A DNA stretch of 37,875 bases. Source: Prosthecobacter debontii. Its GTDB lineage: Bacteria > Verrucomicrobiota > Verrucomicrobiia > Verrucomicrobiales > Akkermansiaceae. The notes under the pieces were generated by a model. It had not been told where the DNA came from. It saw only the letters and a program-made list of their open reading frames with translations, and searched no databases. A program made the position numbers and the translations under genes. The stretch spans positions 1-37,875 of the forward strand of contig CAMCYT010000002.1 of NCBI GenBank assembly GCA_945885485.1, given 5' to 3'. Below are positions 6,978 through 15,999 of this stretch, piece after piece (position 1 is the stretch's first letter; every line of letters begins with the position of its first letter).

Positions 6978-7952
6978 ATGTCAGCAGCATCTTCAGTAAT
7001 TATCGGTGGCTCCATTGCCATAGACCACATCAAAACGCCTGTCGCAGAGGGAAAAAACCTTCTCGGTGGCTCCGCTTCTTTCACGGGAATTGCGGCCTCC
7101 TATTTCACCTCGCCGGTGCATCTTATCGGGATCATTGGAAAAGATTTCCCGCAGGAACACCTGGATCTGTTTGCTTCCAAAAACATCTCCACCCACGGCC
7201 TCGAGCGCTCGGATGGCGATACCTTTTCATGGTCCGGCTCCTACCACGAAAACATGAACGATCGCGAGACCCTCTCTGTCGCAATCAATGTTTTGGAAAA
7301 CTGGACCCCGAAAATTCCTTTGGAAATGACCTGCGCCCCGATCGTCGTGCTTGCCAACATGCACCCGATCAACCAGCTCCAGATGATAGAGCAGCTCACC
7401 TGCGCCAAACCCTTTATCGCGGCAGACACCATGGATCTCTGGATCACCATCGCCAACGACGATCTCCATGAAGTCCTCAAAAAAATCAACCTCCTCGTCA
7501 TCAATGAGTCCGAGGCTAGGGATTTCTGCAAAACCTCCAACCTCATCGTTGCCGGTCAAACCCTGCTCGATAAAGGCCCCGCCAACGTCATCATCAAACT
7601 CGGCGAATTCGGTGCCATCCTCTTTTCCAAACATCCCGATGGCTCCCCAGCCACCGAATTCACCCTCCCGGGCACGAAATTCGATCTCTTCCGCTGCGCC
7701 GCCTTCCCACTCAAAGAAGTCGCCGATCCTACAGGCGCAGGCGATTCTTTCCTCGGCGCCCTCGCCGGTCACCTCGCTTCCACAGGAAAAACCGAGTTCT
7801 CCTTCGATGATATCCGCCAAGCCGTGGTCTACGGCTCAGTCGTCGCCTCCTTCACCTGTGAGGCCTTCTCCGCCAACCGCCTAGCCCATATCACCAGGGA
7901 AGACATCGAAAATCGCCTTAAATTGCTCAAAAACCTCACCCATTGGCCGTAG
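6978..7952 (+). CDS. PfkB-family carbohydrate/nucleoside kinase
   Basis: 324-aa ribokinase/PfkB-family kinase, cytoplasmic and ATP-dependent. An N-terminal glycine-rich substrate region (LLGGSASFTGIAAS, 28-41) and PfkB signature 2 (DPTGAGDSFLGALAG, 250-264, with Asp256 as the likely catalytic base) are present. NESEAR at 176-181 and KLGEFG at 207-212 match the family core. The substrate cannot be read from sequence. It stands alone on the plus strand. The stop TAG is inside CCGTAGATTTGAAAAGG, the remnant left half of a family-1 repeat, so the repeat again defines the C-terminus. Confidence 0.9.
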   Translation: MSAASSVIIGGSIAIDHIKTPVAEGKNLLGGSASFTGIAASYFTSPVHLIGIIGKDFPQEHLDLFASKNISTHGLERSDGDTFSWSGSYHENMNDRETLSVAINVLENWTPKIPLEMTCAPIVVLANMHPINQLQMIEQLTCAKPFIAADTMDLWITIANDDLHEVLKKINLLVINESEARDFCKTSNLIVAGQTLLDKGPANVIIKLGEFGAILFSKHPDGSPATEFTLPGTKFDLFRCAAFPLKEVADPTGAGDSFLGALAGHLASTGKTEFSFDDIRQAVVYGSVVASFTCEAFSANRLAHITREDIENRLKLLKNLTHWP

Positions 7953-8070
7953 ATTTGAAAAGGTTGGCGTTGGAGAAGGTTACGTGTCTGTTAGATGAAA
8001 CGCACGTTGATATTATTAATTTGGGTCGCCGGCTGCCCCGACATATCGGGGTGTACGCGGCGACCCTACC
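7947..8070 (+). repeat. Family-1 repeat (copy 5, left hairpin missing), RAYT1 downstream flank
   Basis: Begins at CCGTAGA, the post-hairpin part of the left unit, and continues through the linker (AAGGTTGGCGTTGGAG...GTCTGTTAGA...) to a long-loop right hairpin with nested CCCCGACATATCGGGG and terminal CCCTACC. It contains the stop codons of pfkB (7950-7952) and, on the other strand, of RAYT1 (8066-8068). Confidence 0.8.
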
Positions 8071-8518
8071 TTTTGTAGATGTATTTCCAATCATCGCGAT
8101 TTTCTATCAGTCCGGCGCGGACGGGGTTGTTGCGGATGTATTCTCCTTTCTGAAATCCGGATTCCCAGGTGCGGATTCGGTGGTCGAAAAATCCGCGTTC
8201 CCATTGGATGTGATGGTTGAATGAGATCCATGATTTAAAATCCCGGATGACTTGTTTCATGGGTTTGGATCCGGGGAATGAGAACAGGCCATGCAGATGA
8301 TCGGGCATGGCGAGAATCAGGCGGATGTGAATTTCTCCACTGGATTCGCGAAGCGACAAGGTTTCGAGAATGGATTTCCAAACGGGATCGTTGGTGAGCT
8401 GAGTGGTTCCACGCTCCGCGCAGCCGATGGTGATGAAGAAGACCTCGCCTTCCGGATTCGGTGTGACGTGCGCAGGGATCTCATGAGGAAGATACTTTCT
8501 TCCGATGGGTTTGTTCAT
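8066..8518 (-). CDS. REP-associated tyrosine transposase (RAYT1), IS200-like Y1 family
   Basis: 150-aa single-domain Y1 (HUH) transposase. The HUH-type metal motif is His74-Leu-His76 in MPDHLHG; the candidate nucleophile Tyr127 is in EYIRNNPVRAGL, the standard RAYT pattern. RAYTs cleave single-stranded REP hairpins 3' of a conserved GTAG and are usually single-copy domesticated relatives of IS200 TnpA. This gene lies between family-1 repeats on both sides (7947-8070, 8533-8661, 8672-8819), so that family is its likely substrate. The final codons AAA AGG TAG are the repeat terminus. Upstream of the ATG is a run of seven C followed by T, as in RAYT2, with no Shine-Dalgarno. Confidence 0.93.
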   Translation of the reverse strand: MNKPIGRKYLPHEIPAHVTPNPEGEVFFITIGCAERGTTQLTNDPVWKSILETLSLRESSGEIHIRLILAMPDHLHGLFSFPGSKPMKQVIRDFKSWISFNHHIQWERGFFDHRIRTWESGFQKGEYIRNNPVRAGLIENRDDWKYIYKR

Positions 8519-8532
8519 AGGGGGGGATGGTA

Positions 8533-8661
8533 GGTAGGGTCAACACGCCGTTGTTGACCGTGATTCTTAGATGGTTGGCGTTGGGGGAGATTATATGTCC
8601 GTTAGAAAAATCAGGCGTTGTTATTATTGAATTGGGTCGCGGGCGGCGCCGCGACCCTACC
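8533..8661 (+). repeat. Family-1 BIME-like repeat (copy 6), RAYT1 upstream flank
   Basis: 129-bp copy, GGTAGGG to CCCTACC, 15 bp upstream of the RAYT1 ATG. The left hairpin has the TGTTGTTGACC variant; the right is GGGTCGCG...CGCGACCC, with compensating changes that keep the stem paired. An extra GGTA precedes the terminus. Confidence 0.85.
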
Positions 8662-8671
8662 TTATCAAAAA

Positions 8672-8819
8672 GGTAGGGTCAACACGCCGTTGTTGACCGT
8701 GATTATGAAAGGGGTGCGTTGAGCAAGGTTACGTGTCTGTTAGATAAAACGCGCGTTAAGAATTCTGATTTGGGTCGCCGGCGGCCCCGACATATCGGGG
8801 TGTAGGCGGCGACCCTACC
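8672..8819 (+). repeat. Family-1 BIME-like repeat (copy 7), tandem with copy 6
   Basis: 148-bp copy 10 bp after copy 6, same orientation. Its right hairpin is the long-loop form with CCCCGACATATCGGGG. It ends 2 bp before the stop codon of the prenyltransferase-repeat gene (8822-8824). Confidence 0.85.
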
Positions 8820-8821
8820 TA

Positions 8822-9973
8822 TTACTTGCCTTCTGGAATCGAATGATAGATCTCCTCAAGCGCCATCACTGTATACGCTGTCACCAGCACGGGGTTGGAT
8901 TCCATCCAGCGGCCGTTGTCGTTGATCCATGAGCCGTTTTCGCGTTGGGAGGAGAGGAGTTTGCTGGCGAGGTCTTTGCGCCAGTCGGCTTCTTTGCCAT
9001 TTTCGAGTTTGAGTTTATCGATGCCGGCGGCGTTGAGGGCTTTGGCCATGGCTTGGTAGTAATAGTAGAGGCCTTCGGCACCCATGTTAGGGTTCTCGTT
9101 TACTGTATAATTTTTACCGAGCCATTCTTTCACAGCGACGACGCGAGGGTCGTTGGCTTCGACTTTGGCATAAACGAGCGAGAGTAAACCTGCGTAGGAG
9201 ATGGAGCCGTAAGAACGTAGAGCGACTTTACCATCGGCGGTGACGTCTTCACCGGCTTTCGAGCTACCTGGGGTATAGACGAAGCCACCTTTGTTTTTAG
9301 CATCGTCTGATGCCCATTTTTGGTCGTTGGTGGCGGTGAGATTTTGGCTGCGGGAGAGGAAGGTCAGGGCAGCATCCCAGTTGAGTTTGGGTTCATCGGC
9401 GTAGTTGCCGTCCTCGATGATTTTATCGGTGAGAGAAATGGCTTCGATGGCGAGGTAGGTGTTGGACATATCCGTGTGATCGTCCTTGGATCCGTAACCG
9501 ATACCTCCATCGTTTTGATTATCGGTTTTACCTTTTTCACCGATGTCCCACTGGCTGCCAATGAGTTTACGGCGGGCTTTGACGATGGCGGCTTCGAATT
9601 CTTTACGTCCCGCAGAGGAGAGTGCGGTGACGGAGGTGGCGGTGTTGTAGACAGCAAGGCCGCGGTTGTAGATACCTCCGTCTTCTTTTTGTTGCTCAAG
9701 TATCCAGTCGAAACCTTTCTTGAGGTGATCGGGAAGAGGTTTGTCTGGGGCGAGCTCAAGGTTGGGATCGCGGACGCCCGCAGTGAGAGCAAGAGCGGTG
9801 AAAGCAGGGATGCCGCCGTCGTCCCAAAAACCTTTTTCTTTCTGTTGCTCAGCGAGCCAAGCATTGCCGCGCGCAATCGATTGCCGGACTTCGTTTTTGA
9901 TCGAAAGATACTCTTTGTTCTCGGCATGGGAAATACCAGCGGTGAGAGTCAGTGCTAGAAGGATGTTTTTCAT
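8822..9973 (-). CDS. Secreted prenyltransferase/squalene oxidase repeat-containing protein
   Basis: 383 aa from ATG 9973. The frame is open a further 27 codons to 10054, but MKNILLALTLTAGISHA-EN is a clear signal peptide, so 9973 is preferred. The mature protein is an alpha/alpha-toroid of the terpenoid-cyclase/prenyltransferase superfamily, with recurring helical repeats containing QQKEKGFWDDGG, QQKEDGGIYNRG, NDGGIGYG, YGSISYAGLLSLVYA and QRENGSWIND. The QW-like repeats and export signal fit the secreted Verrucomicrobia/Planctomycetes members, whose function is unknown; it is not a recognisable squalene-hopene cyclase. Its stop codon is 2 bp from a family-1 repeat. Confidence 0.82.
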   Translation of the reverse strand: MKNILLALTLTAGISHAENKEYLSIKNEVRQSIARGNAWLAEQQKEKGFWDDGGIPAFTALALTAGVRDPNLELAPDKPLPDHLKKGFDWILEQQKEDGGIYNRGLAVYNTATSVTALSSAGRKEFEAAIVKARRKLIGSQWDIGEKGKTDNQNDGGIGYGSKDDHTDMSNTYLAIEAISLTDKIIEDGNYADEPKLNWDAALTFLSRSQNLTATNDQKWASDDAKNKGGFVYTPGSSKAGEDVTADGKVALRSYGSISYAGLLSLVYAKVEANDPRVVAVKEWLGKNYTVNENPNMGAEGLYYYYQAMAKALNAAGIDKLKLENGKEADWRKDLASKLLSSQRENGSWINDNGRWMESNPVLVTAYTVMALEEIYHSIPEGK

Positions 9974-10184
9974 GGGAACAAGGGGTTGTTTAGTTTGCGC
10001 GATTAAGTTATCGCAAATATGAGTAGAAATCTTATTTTTCTTTGATGTGAGCAAGAATAAGCGTTGGATTTGTTTCTGAAACTCTAAATTTCAGGCAGGG
10101 AGCGGGGATTTGGGTGGTTTTTGATCATGGCAACAAAAGCGATGGGCAATTTTTGACCATTTATAGAAGAGTAGGGTCAAACGC

Positions 10185-10312
10185 GGTAGGGTCAACACGC
10201 CGTGTTGACCGTAGAATAGAAAAGGGTGGGCGTTGAAGGAGGTCTCACGCCCGTTAGATCGATAGCGCGTGGATATTTTGAAATCGGTCGCCAGCGGCGT
10301 GGCGACCCTACC
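10185..10312 (+). repeat. Family-1 BIME-like repeat (copy 8)
   Basis: 128-bp complete copy preceded by a partial terminus (GTAGGGTCAAACGC, 10171-10184), suggesting an earlier truncated copy. Left hairpin GGTCAACA...TGTTGACC; right hairpin GGTCGCC...GGCGACCC. It ends 1 bp before the stop codon of the TIM-barrel gene. Confidence 0.85.
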
Positions 10313-10313
10313 T

Positions 10314-11315
10314 TTACAAAATCCCGCGCGCTTTTAGGTTGTTCAACCTATGCGCAACATCGACCAATCCATCGACGATCACTTGGGTGTAAGTGCGGCC
10401 GTCGGTGGTGTCGACTCCGTGGCCGGGTACTAGATCGCGGAGGGGTTGGAGGGCGGGGTCGTCATGGCGGAAGACCTCGACGAATACGGTTTCGAGTTTC
10501 CCAGTTTTGGCAGCCGCCAAGAGGGTTGCGCCGACCCAGCCATCGTCCGTGCTGAGGCAGCCGCGGGTGGTTTTGGCGGAGGCATGGAAAATACCCATGT
10601 GATTGGCGGCGGCGAGTTCGCCGATGAGGCGTTGGTTTTCCTCGATGGAGAGGCCGGAGTCGCCCATGTGCGCGGAGTCGATGAGAAGTTTGAAATAATC
10701 GCGGCCGAGTTCTTTGTTGATCGCTTTGATGAAAGCCCATGCACGAGAGATGTTAGTAAAGGTTTTGAATTCACCGGGGCAGAGGAACTCGATGTGCCAT
10801 GAAGTGATGGCGGAATCTAACAAGCCGGATTCTTTCGCGGCGCGGATGTGAAGTTTGACGTTTTGAGCGATGGCTGTATCGAGATCCATATCCACCGGGC
10901 CGTTCATCCATTCCTCGATGGAGGTGGAAGCCACGGAGGCCGCGCCGTAGGTTTGGGCGGCACGGAGTGAGCCGATTAGTTGGGAAATGACCGCGTCTTC
11001 ATCGGCGGGATTCATCGGGTTTGCACCACCGACCATCATGATCAAATGGACATCGAGCTTGAGTGCTTTGAGGCCGGCCATCATTTCTGCGATTTCGGAA
11101 TCGTTGGTGCCTGGGAAAAGGGAGATCTGGACGCAGGAAGGTCGGACCGGTGAAACCGCACAAATGCGATCCATTTCCGCGACGATAGAAATCCGTCCGT
11201 CTTTTTCACGAACGAAGTTCCCGTCCGCATCCGGCACGAGGGCATCGATGAAACCAAGATGAGTGGGGACAACGCCGAGCGCGATATTTGGCTTTAGGTT
11301 GAATGTTTCAGGCAT
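10314..11315 (-). CDS. Xylose-isomerase-like TIM-barrel protein (sugar phosphate isomerase/epimerase family)
   Basis: 333-aa protein with the AP-endonuclease-2/xylose-isomerase-like barrel pattern: VQISLFPGTND, VHLIMMVGG, SWHIEFLCPGE, FKLLIDSAHMGDSG, IFHASAKTTRG and VFVEVFRHDDPA as successive strand ends. His, Glu and Asp residues there (HIE, DSAH, EVFRHDD) fit a divalent-metal site. It is probably a cytoplasmic sugar isomerase or epimerase; the substrate is unknown. It is a single gene with no signal peptide, and its stop lies 1 bp from a family-1 repeat. Confidence 0.8.
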   Translation of the reverse strand: MPETFNLKPNIALGVVPTHLGFIDALVPDADGNFVREKDGRISIVAEMDRICAVSPVRPSCVQISLFPGTNDSEIAEMMAGLKALKLDVHLIMMVGGANPMNPADEDAVISQLIGSLRAAQTYGAASVASTSIEEWMNGPVDMDLDTAIAQNVKLHIRAAKESGLLDSAITSWHIEFLCPGEFKTFTNISRAWAFIKAINKELGRDYFKLLIDSAHMGDSGLSIEENQRLIGELAAANHMGIFHASAKTTRGCLSTDDGWVGATLLAAAKTGKLETVFVEVFRHDDPALQPLRDLVPGHGVDTTDGRTYTQVIVDGLVDVAHRLNNLKARGIL

Positions 11316-11434
11316 GAGGAGATTTTGTGGAGGATGACGGGCGAGTCAAGGGCGCGTCTTGTGTGAAGAATGAAAAGTGTGTGAGATCTAGCTCATCAGT
11401 CTAAACCGTCTCCCAATAATCTATGCGGCCATGT

Positions 11435-14400
11435 TTATGGTCTGGGATTTGGTGGAACCGTCTTGCGATCCGCGAAACGCTGGACGAAGACATAGCAAAC
11501 CGGAATCAGGAACAGCCCGATGAGTGTGGAGATAGTCATTCCAAAAACTACGCCGGTGCCCATGGTGCTGCGGGAGGCGGCGCCGGAACCTGAGGCGAGC
11601 ATAAGGGGGACGCAGCCGAGGATAAAGGCAAAGGAGGTCATCAGGATGGGACGCAGGCGGAGTTTGGCACCGATGAGCGCGGCTTCCAACGTGGGCATGC
11701 CTTCATCCCGTTTCATCTTGGCGAACTCGATGATCAGGATGGCATTTTTAGCGGCCAGACCGATGAGCATGACCAGACCCACCTGGGCATACACGTTCAT
11801 CTCGAAGTTCCGCAGGAGGAGACCCACCATCGTCCCTAGGATCACGGTGGGGACGGATAGCAGGACGGCGAACGGCAGAGTCCAGCTTTCGTATTGAGCC
11901 GCAAGCAGGAGGAAAACAAAAATGATGGCCATGCCGAAGATGATGCCAGCCTGTCCTTCGGATTTCTTTTCCTGGAGAGTCAGACCCGACCATTCGTAGC
12001 CGACGTTGGGGGGCATTTCGGCCATGACTTCCTCCATCGCTTTGATCGCTTGGGCGGAGCTGTAGCCCGGTGCGGGCGAGCCCATCATCTCTGCGGAGAG
12101 GAAAAGGTTGAAGCGCGTGACAAAGTTGGGACCCGACATTTTCGAGACATTCACGAGGGTGTTCAGCGGAACCATGCCGCCTTCGTTGTTGCGCACATAG
12201 AATTTCCCGATGTCGTCCGGTGAGTTGGTGAATTGAGGTTCGGCCTGAAGGAAGACTTTGTAAACCCTGCCGAATTTCACGAAATCGTTCACGTAGAGTC
12301 CGCTCAAGTAGGCTTGCAAGGTCTGAAAAACACTGTCCACCGGTACCCCGAGCGTGCGGGCTTTTTCGCGATCGAGTTCCACTTTTACCTGAGGGGTGGA
12401 TGGCTGGAAAGTCGTGGTCACACGCCCTATCTCCGGGCGTTTGGAGGCTTCGGCGATCACCTGTTTCACATAGGTGGAGAGTTGCTCGACACTGCCGCCA
12501 GACTTATCCTGCAACTGCATGGTGAAACCCGACACGCTGCCATAACCGGGAAGGGCGGGCGGGCCGAAGGCAAATACCCGCGCGCCGGGGATGGCGTAGA
12601 ATTTCCTATTCCACTCCGCGACAAGGGCCTTGGCATGGAGTTTCGGATCCTTGCGCTCATCCCAGTCATCCAGACCCACAAACATCATCGCCGAGTTGGA
12701 GAAAGTCTGCGAGTTGAGGATGTTCATCCCAGAGATGGCAAGAGCAGAGCGCACGCCCTCGGTGTTGCCTACGATGTGCTCCACCTGTTTCAGGATCGCA
12801 TCGGAGCGCTGTAATGAAGCGCCCTGAGGAAGCTCGACCGCGACGAAAAGGTATCCTTTGTCTTCATCGGGAATAAACCCGCCGGGAACGAATTTTCCTA
12901 ACAGATAAATGCCGCCGCAGACGACCACCAGCATTAACATCGACCGCGCCGCTTTACGCGTAAGGCTACCAACAATTTTGCCATATCCTTCCGTGATCCA
13001 ATCGAAGAATTGATTGAATTTTTTGAAGAACCAAGCGATCGGTCCGCGACCCGGCTTGGGAGCGCGCAGGAGCATGGCGGAAAGGGCGGGGCTGAGTGTG
13101 AGTGCGTTGATCGCTGAGAAAATCACGGAAATGGCGATGGTCAGTGCGAATTGCTGATAGAGAGCGCCGGTGACGCCGCCCATGAATGCAACAGGGACGA
13201 AGACCGCACAAAGAATCAGGGCGATGGCCACCACCGGCCCGGAGACTTCTTTCATCGCTTGTCGCGTCGCATCGATAGGGGACTTGCCGTGCTCGATGTG
13301 ATGTTGCACGGCCTCGACCACCACGATGGCATCATCAACCACAATCCCGATGGCTAACACCAGCCCGAACATCGTGAGGGTATTCACGCTGAAACCCAAC
13401 ATCGGAAATATGATGAAAACACCTAACAAGGAAACCGGCACCGTGAGCATAGGGATGATGGTAGCGCGGAAACTTTGAAGAAAGATGAAAACGACCACCA
13501 ATACCAGGATGATGGCTTCGAATAAAGTGTGCACGATGGACTCCATCGATGCCTTGATAGGAAGAGTGGAATCCAGCGTGATGCTGTATTCCATATCCGG
13601 TAGAAAACGCGATGAGGCCTCTTCAAGGATAGCCTTCACCTTGTCCGCCGTTTGGATCGCATTCGCTCCCGGTGCCAAATAAACCCCGAGCGCGCCGGCC
13701 GGTGCTTTATCGAGGCGCGCACGCAGTGCGTAGGTCTGAGCACCAAGATCGACACGTCCGATGTCCTTGATCTTCACCTGCTGGCCACCTGGGTTACTTC
13801 TAACAATAATTTCCTCGAACTCTGCCGGCTCACGCAGGAGTCCCTGGGCGCGAATCGTGAATTGGCTTTCCTGACCCGGTGGCGCTGGCTCCGCACCGAT
13901 GCTGCCGGCGGGCGATTGGGCGTTCTGCTCCTTGATCGCATTGGCCACATCTTGCGGTGTTACGCCGAGCGATGCGAGTTTATCGGGATCCAGCCACACG
14001 CGCATGGAATAATCCTGAGCGGTGAAATTTTTCACATCGCCCACTCCGCGAACCCGTTTGATTTGATCGACCAGGTTGATATCCGCATAGTTACCTAGAA
14101 ACACTCCGTCATAGGTGTTGTTTGGTGATGATAATCCAATCGCCATCAAAATATCCGGAGACGAGCGATTCACCACTACGCCCTCACGCTTCACCGCATC
14201 CGGCAGTTGCGCTTGCGCTTGGCCAACCCGGTTTTGCGCATTCACCTGCATGATGTCCACATCTGTTCCGACATCGAAAGTGATGTTGAGCGTCATCTTG
14301 CCATCATTGCCGTTGATGGACTGCCTGTAGAGCAGTTTGTCCACGCCGTTGACCTTGGACTCGATCGGAGTAGCAACCGATTCCATGACCGCTTCTGCCG

Positions 14401-14557
14401 CTGCACCACGGTAACTGGTGGTCGCCTGGATGAGCGTAGGGCTGACGTTTGGATATTCCGAAATAGGCAGGCGTGAGAGTGAGATAAGCCCGACGATGCA
14501 GGTCAGGATCGAAATGACCATTGCCACGATAGGCCTGCGGATGAAAAATTCAGCCAT
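11435..14557 (-). CDS. RND multidrug efflux permease (AcrB/MexB-like, HAE1 family)
   Basis: 1040-aa inner-membrane proton antiporter. MAEFFIRRPIVAMVIS begins TM1; TM4 carries the proton-relay pair Asp408-Asp409 (LAIGIVVDDAIVVVE) and TM10 the matching Lys in LIGLAAKNAILIIEF. Two large periplasmic loops and 12 predicted helices match the family length. It pumps drugs, bile salts or similar amphiphiles with the adaptor and outer-membrane factor encoded next to it. The ATG is 6 bp after the adaptor stop codon, so adaptor and permease form one operon. The substrate range is not deducible. Confidence 0.95.
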   Translation of the reverse strand: MAEFFIRRPIVAMVISILTCIVGLISLSRLPISEYPNVSPTLIQATTSYRGAAAEAVMESVATPIESKVNGVDKLLYRQSINGNDGKMTLNITFDVGTDVDIMQVNAQNRVGQAQAQLPDAVKREGVVVNRSSPDILMAIGLSSPNNTYDGVFLGNYADINLVDQIKRVRGVGDVKNFTAQDYSMRVWLDPDKLASLGVTPQDVANAIKEQNAQSPAGSIGAEPAPPGQESQFTIRAQGLLREPAEFEEIIVRSNPGGQQVKIKDIGRVDLGAQTYALRARLDKAPAGALGVYLAPGANAIQTADKVKAILEEASSRFLPDMEYSITLDSTLPIKASMESIVHTLFEAIILVLVVVFIFLQSFRATIIPMLTVPVSLLGVFIIFPMLGFSVNTLTMFGLVLAIGIVVDDAIVVVEAVQHHIEHGKSPIDATRQAMKEVSGPVVAIALILCAVFVPVAFMGGVTGALYQQFALTIAISVIFSAINALTLSPALSAMLLRAPKPGRGPIAWFFKKFNQFFDWITEGYGKIVGSLTRKAARSMLMLVVVCGGIYLLGKFVPGGFIPDEDKGYLFVAVELPQGASLQRSDAILKQVEHIVGNTEGVRSALAISGMNILNSQTFSNSAMMFVGLDDWDERKDPKLHAKALVAEWNRKFYAIPGARVFAFGPPALPGYGSVSGFTMQLQDKSGGSVEQLSTYVKQVIAEASKRPEIGRVTTTFQPSTPQVKVELDREKARTLGVPVDSVFQTLQAYLSGLYVNDFVKFGRVYKVFLQAEPQFTNSPDDIGKFYVRNNEGGMVPLNTLVNVSKMSGPNFVTRFNLFLSAEMMGSPAPGYSSAQAIKAMEEVMAEMPPNVGYEWSGLTLQEKKSEGQAGIIFGMAIIFVFLLLAAQYESWTLPFAVLLSVPTVILGTMVGLLLRNFEMNVYAQVGLVMLIGLAAKNAILIIEFAKMKRDEGMPTLEAALIGAKLRLRPILMTSFAFILGCVPLMLASGSGAASRSTMGTGVVFGMTISTLIGLFLIPVCYVFVQRFADRKTVPPNPRP

Positions 14558-14563
14558 GATCGT

Positions 14564-15811
14564 TTAATGTTTTTGTGGTTGAATTTCTTTTTCCGCCTTT
14601 GCTTTGATTGCCGCGAATTGTTCGGCGGTCAAGGCGGTGACAGGCTCTCCCTCGCGGGCTTTCTGAATCCCTTCAAGGATGATGCGTTCTCCTGGCACCA
14701 AGCCATCGGAGATAATGAAGTCCGATCCAATTTGTTCCGTTACGGTGATGGGTCGTTGTTGTGTTAGGTTCTCTTTGGAGACGATCCATACAAAAGTCTT
14801 GCCTTGGATTTCAAGAACCGCCCGCTGGGGAATCACCACGCAGTCCTTGCGGGTTCCTAGATCGACTCTGGCGCGAGCGAACATACCAGGGCGTAGGAGT
14901 TTTTCGCGGTTCGGAAACTCTGCCCTCACCCGTAGCGTGCCGGTCTTCACATCCACGGCGCGATCGATGAAGACGAAGCTACCTTGATCTGTGTGATCTT
15001 TCCCGTTAGAGAGAATCAAATGCACAGGTAATGAAGCCACATTCTTGCCAATGACTCGGCTGCGCTGCTCCGCCTTGATGTATTCCACTTCACTAACGTT
15101 ACAATAGAACCAGATCGGATCGAGCGTGGACATCGTGGCCAACAAGGTAGGTTGGCCTTTGCCGACGAGTTCGCCGATGGATACTTGTTTAGCACCTATG
15201 AGGCCGGTGATGGGCGCCTTTACTTCGCAGTAACCGAGGTCCAGTTGGGCGGACTCGACTTTTGCTTTCGCGGATTCCACATTGGCCATGCCGACTTCAA
15301 CGGAGGCCTCCGCATTATCGAGATCCTGTTTCGGAATGGCGCGCTTGGCATAAAGATCCGTGTAGCGCTCAACGTCCTTCTGATATTTGTTGAGTGCGGC
15401 AGTTGCCTCAGAGAGCACACCATTGGCTGCAGCCAGTTTTTCGACGTAAGGTTTGCGATCCAGTTTGAAAAGCACATCGCCTTGCTTGACTTCCACGCCT
15501 TCGGTAAAAAGCATATCCTCCACAAACCCCTCAACCCGCGCACGCACTTCGACATTTTGAGGCGAGTCCAACTGGCCGATGAGCGAGGCGTGAAGTGGAA
15601 CATCCTTGGTGGTGATCTTCATCACCTGCACGACCGGTGGAGGTATTACTTGAGTCTCGGATTTCTTGCAAGAAACGAGTGCAAATATCAACGTCAAGCT
15701 GCCAACCCATAGACCATTTCCGACCTGCTCACGGAAATACGATAAAGATAGTAAGTGGGTCTTCACAGGGGTAATGGGTGATATTGGAGTTGCTAATGCG
15801 TAGGAAACCAT
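14564..15811 (-). CDS. RND efflux periplasmic adaptor (membrane fusion) lipoprotein
   Basis: Connects the RND pump to the outer-membrane channel. About 415 aa from ATG 15811. The frame is open to 15943, but the upstream part has no signal-like features and runs into the divergent promoter region. The lipobox LVSC (Cys48) follows a hydrophobic stretch, so the mature N-terminus is probably lipidated; an in-frame GTG at 15766 would give a more typical signal length. The lipoyl/hairpin halves are QNVEVRARVEGFVED and GLIGAKQVSIGELVG, separated by a coiled-coil segment (about ALNKYQKDVERYTDLY...), then beta-barrel and membrane-proximal domains. It is first in the operon with the permease and divergent from the outer-membrane factor. 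Confidence 0.92.
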   Translation of the reverse strand: MVSYALATPISPITPVKTHLLSLSYFREQVGNGLWVGSLTLIFALVSCKKSETQVIPPPVVQVMKITTKDVPLHASLIGQLDSPQNVEVRARVEGFVEDMLFTEGVEVKQGDVLFKLDRKPYVEKLAAANGVLSEATAALNKYQKDVERYTDLYAKRAIPKQDLDNAEASVEVGMANVESAKAKVESAQLDLGYCEVKAPITGLIGAKQVSIGELVGKGQPTLLATMSTLDPIWFYCNVSEVEYIKAEQRSRVIGKNVASLPVHLILSNGKDHTDQGSFVFIDRAVDVKTGTLRVRAEFPNREKLLRPGMFARARVDLGTRKDCVVIPQRAVLEIQGKTFVWIVSKENLTQQRPITVTEQIGSDFIISDGLVPGERIILEGIQKAREGEPVTALTAEQFAAIKAKAEKEIQPQKH

Positions 15812-15999
15812 CGCTTGTCTGTCAATCAACACCGTCAAATTGAAGTGAATTTGGTTCATCAGCGCAATGGTCTGTGGAGCTTGTTTTAAAAAAAATCGTT
15901 CTCGCCCTGAGTGGGGAAATATTGATAACCAAGAGTATTGCACTGCGAGATTTACTTCATCCCGAAGCCACTCTTTCCTATCTTCACCGATTTCTTCTC

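Noticed and set aside
9974..10054. 27-codon N-terminal extension of the prenyltransferase-repeat protein
   Set aside because: It would bury the signal peptide that starts at 9973.
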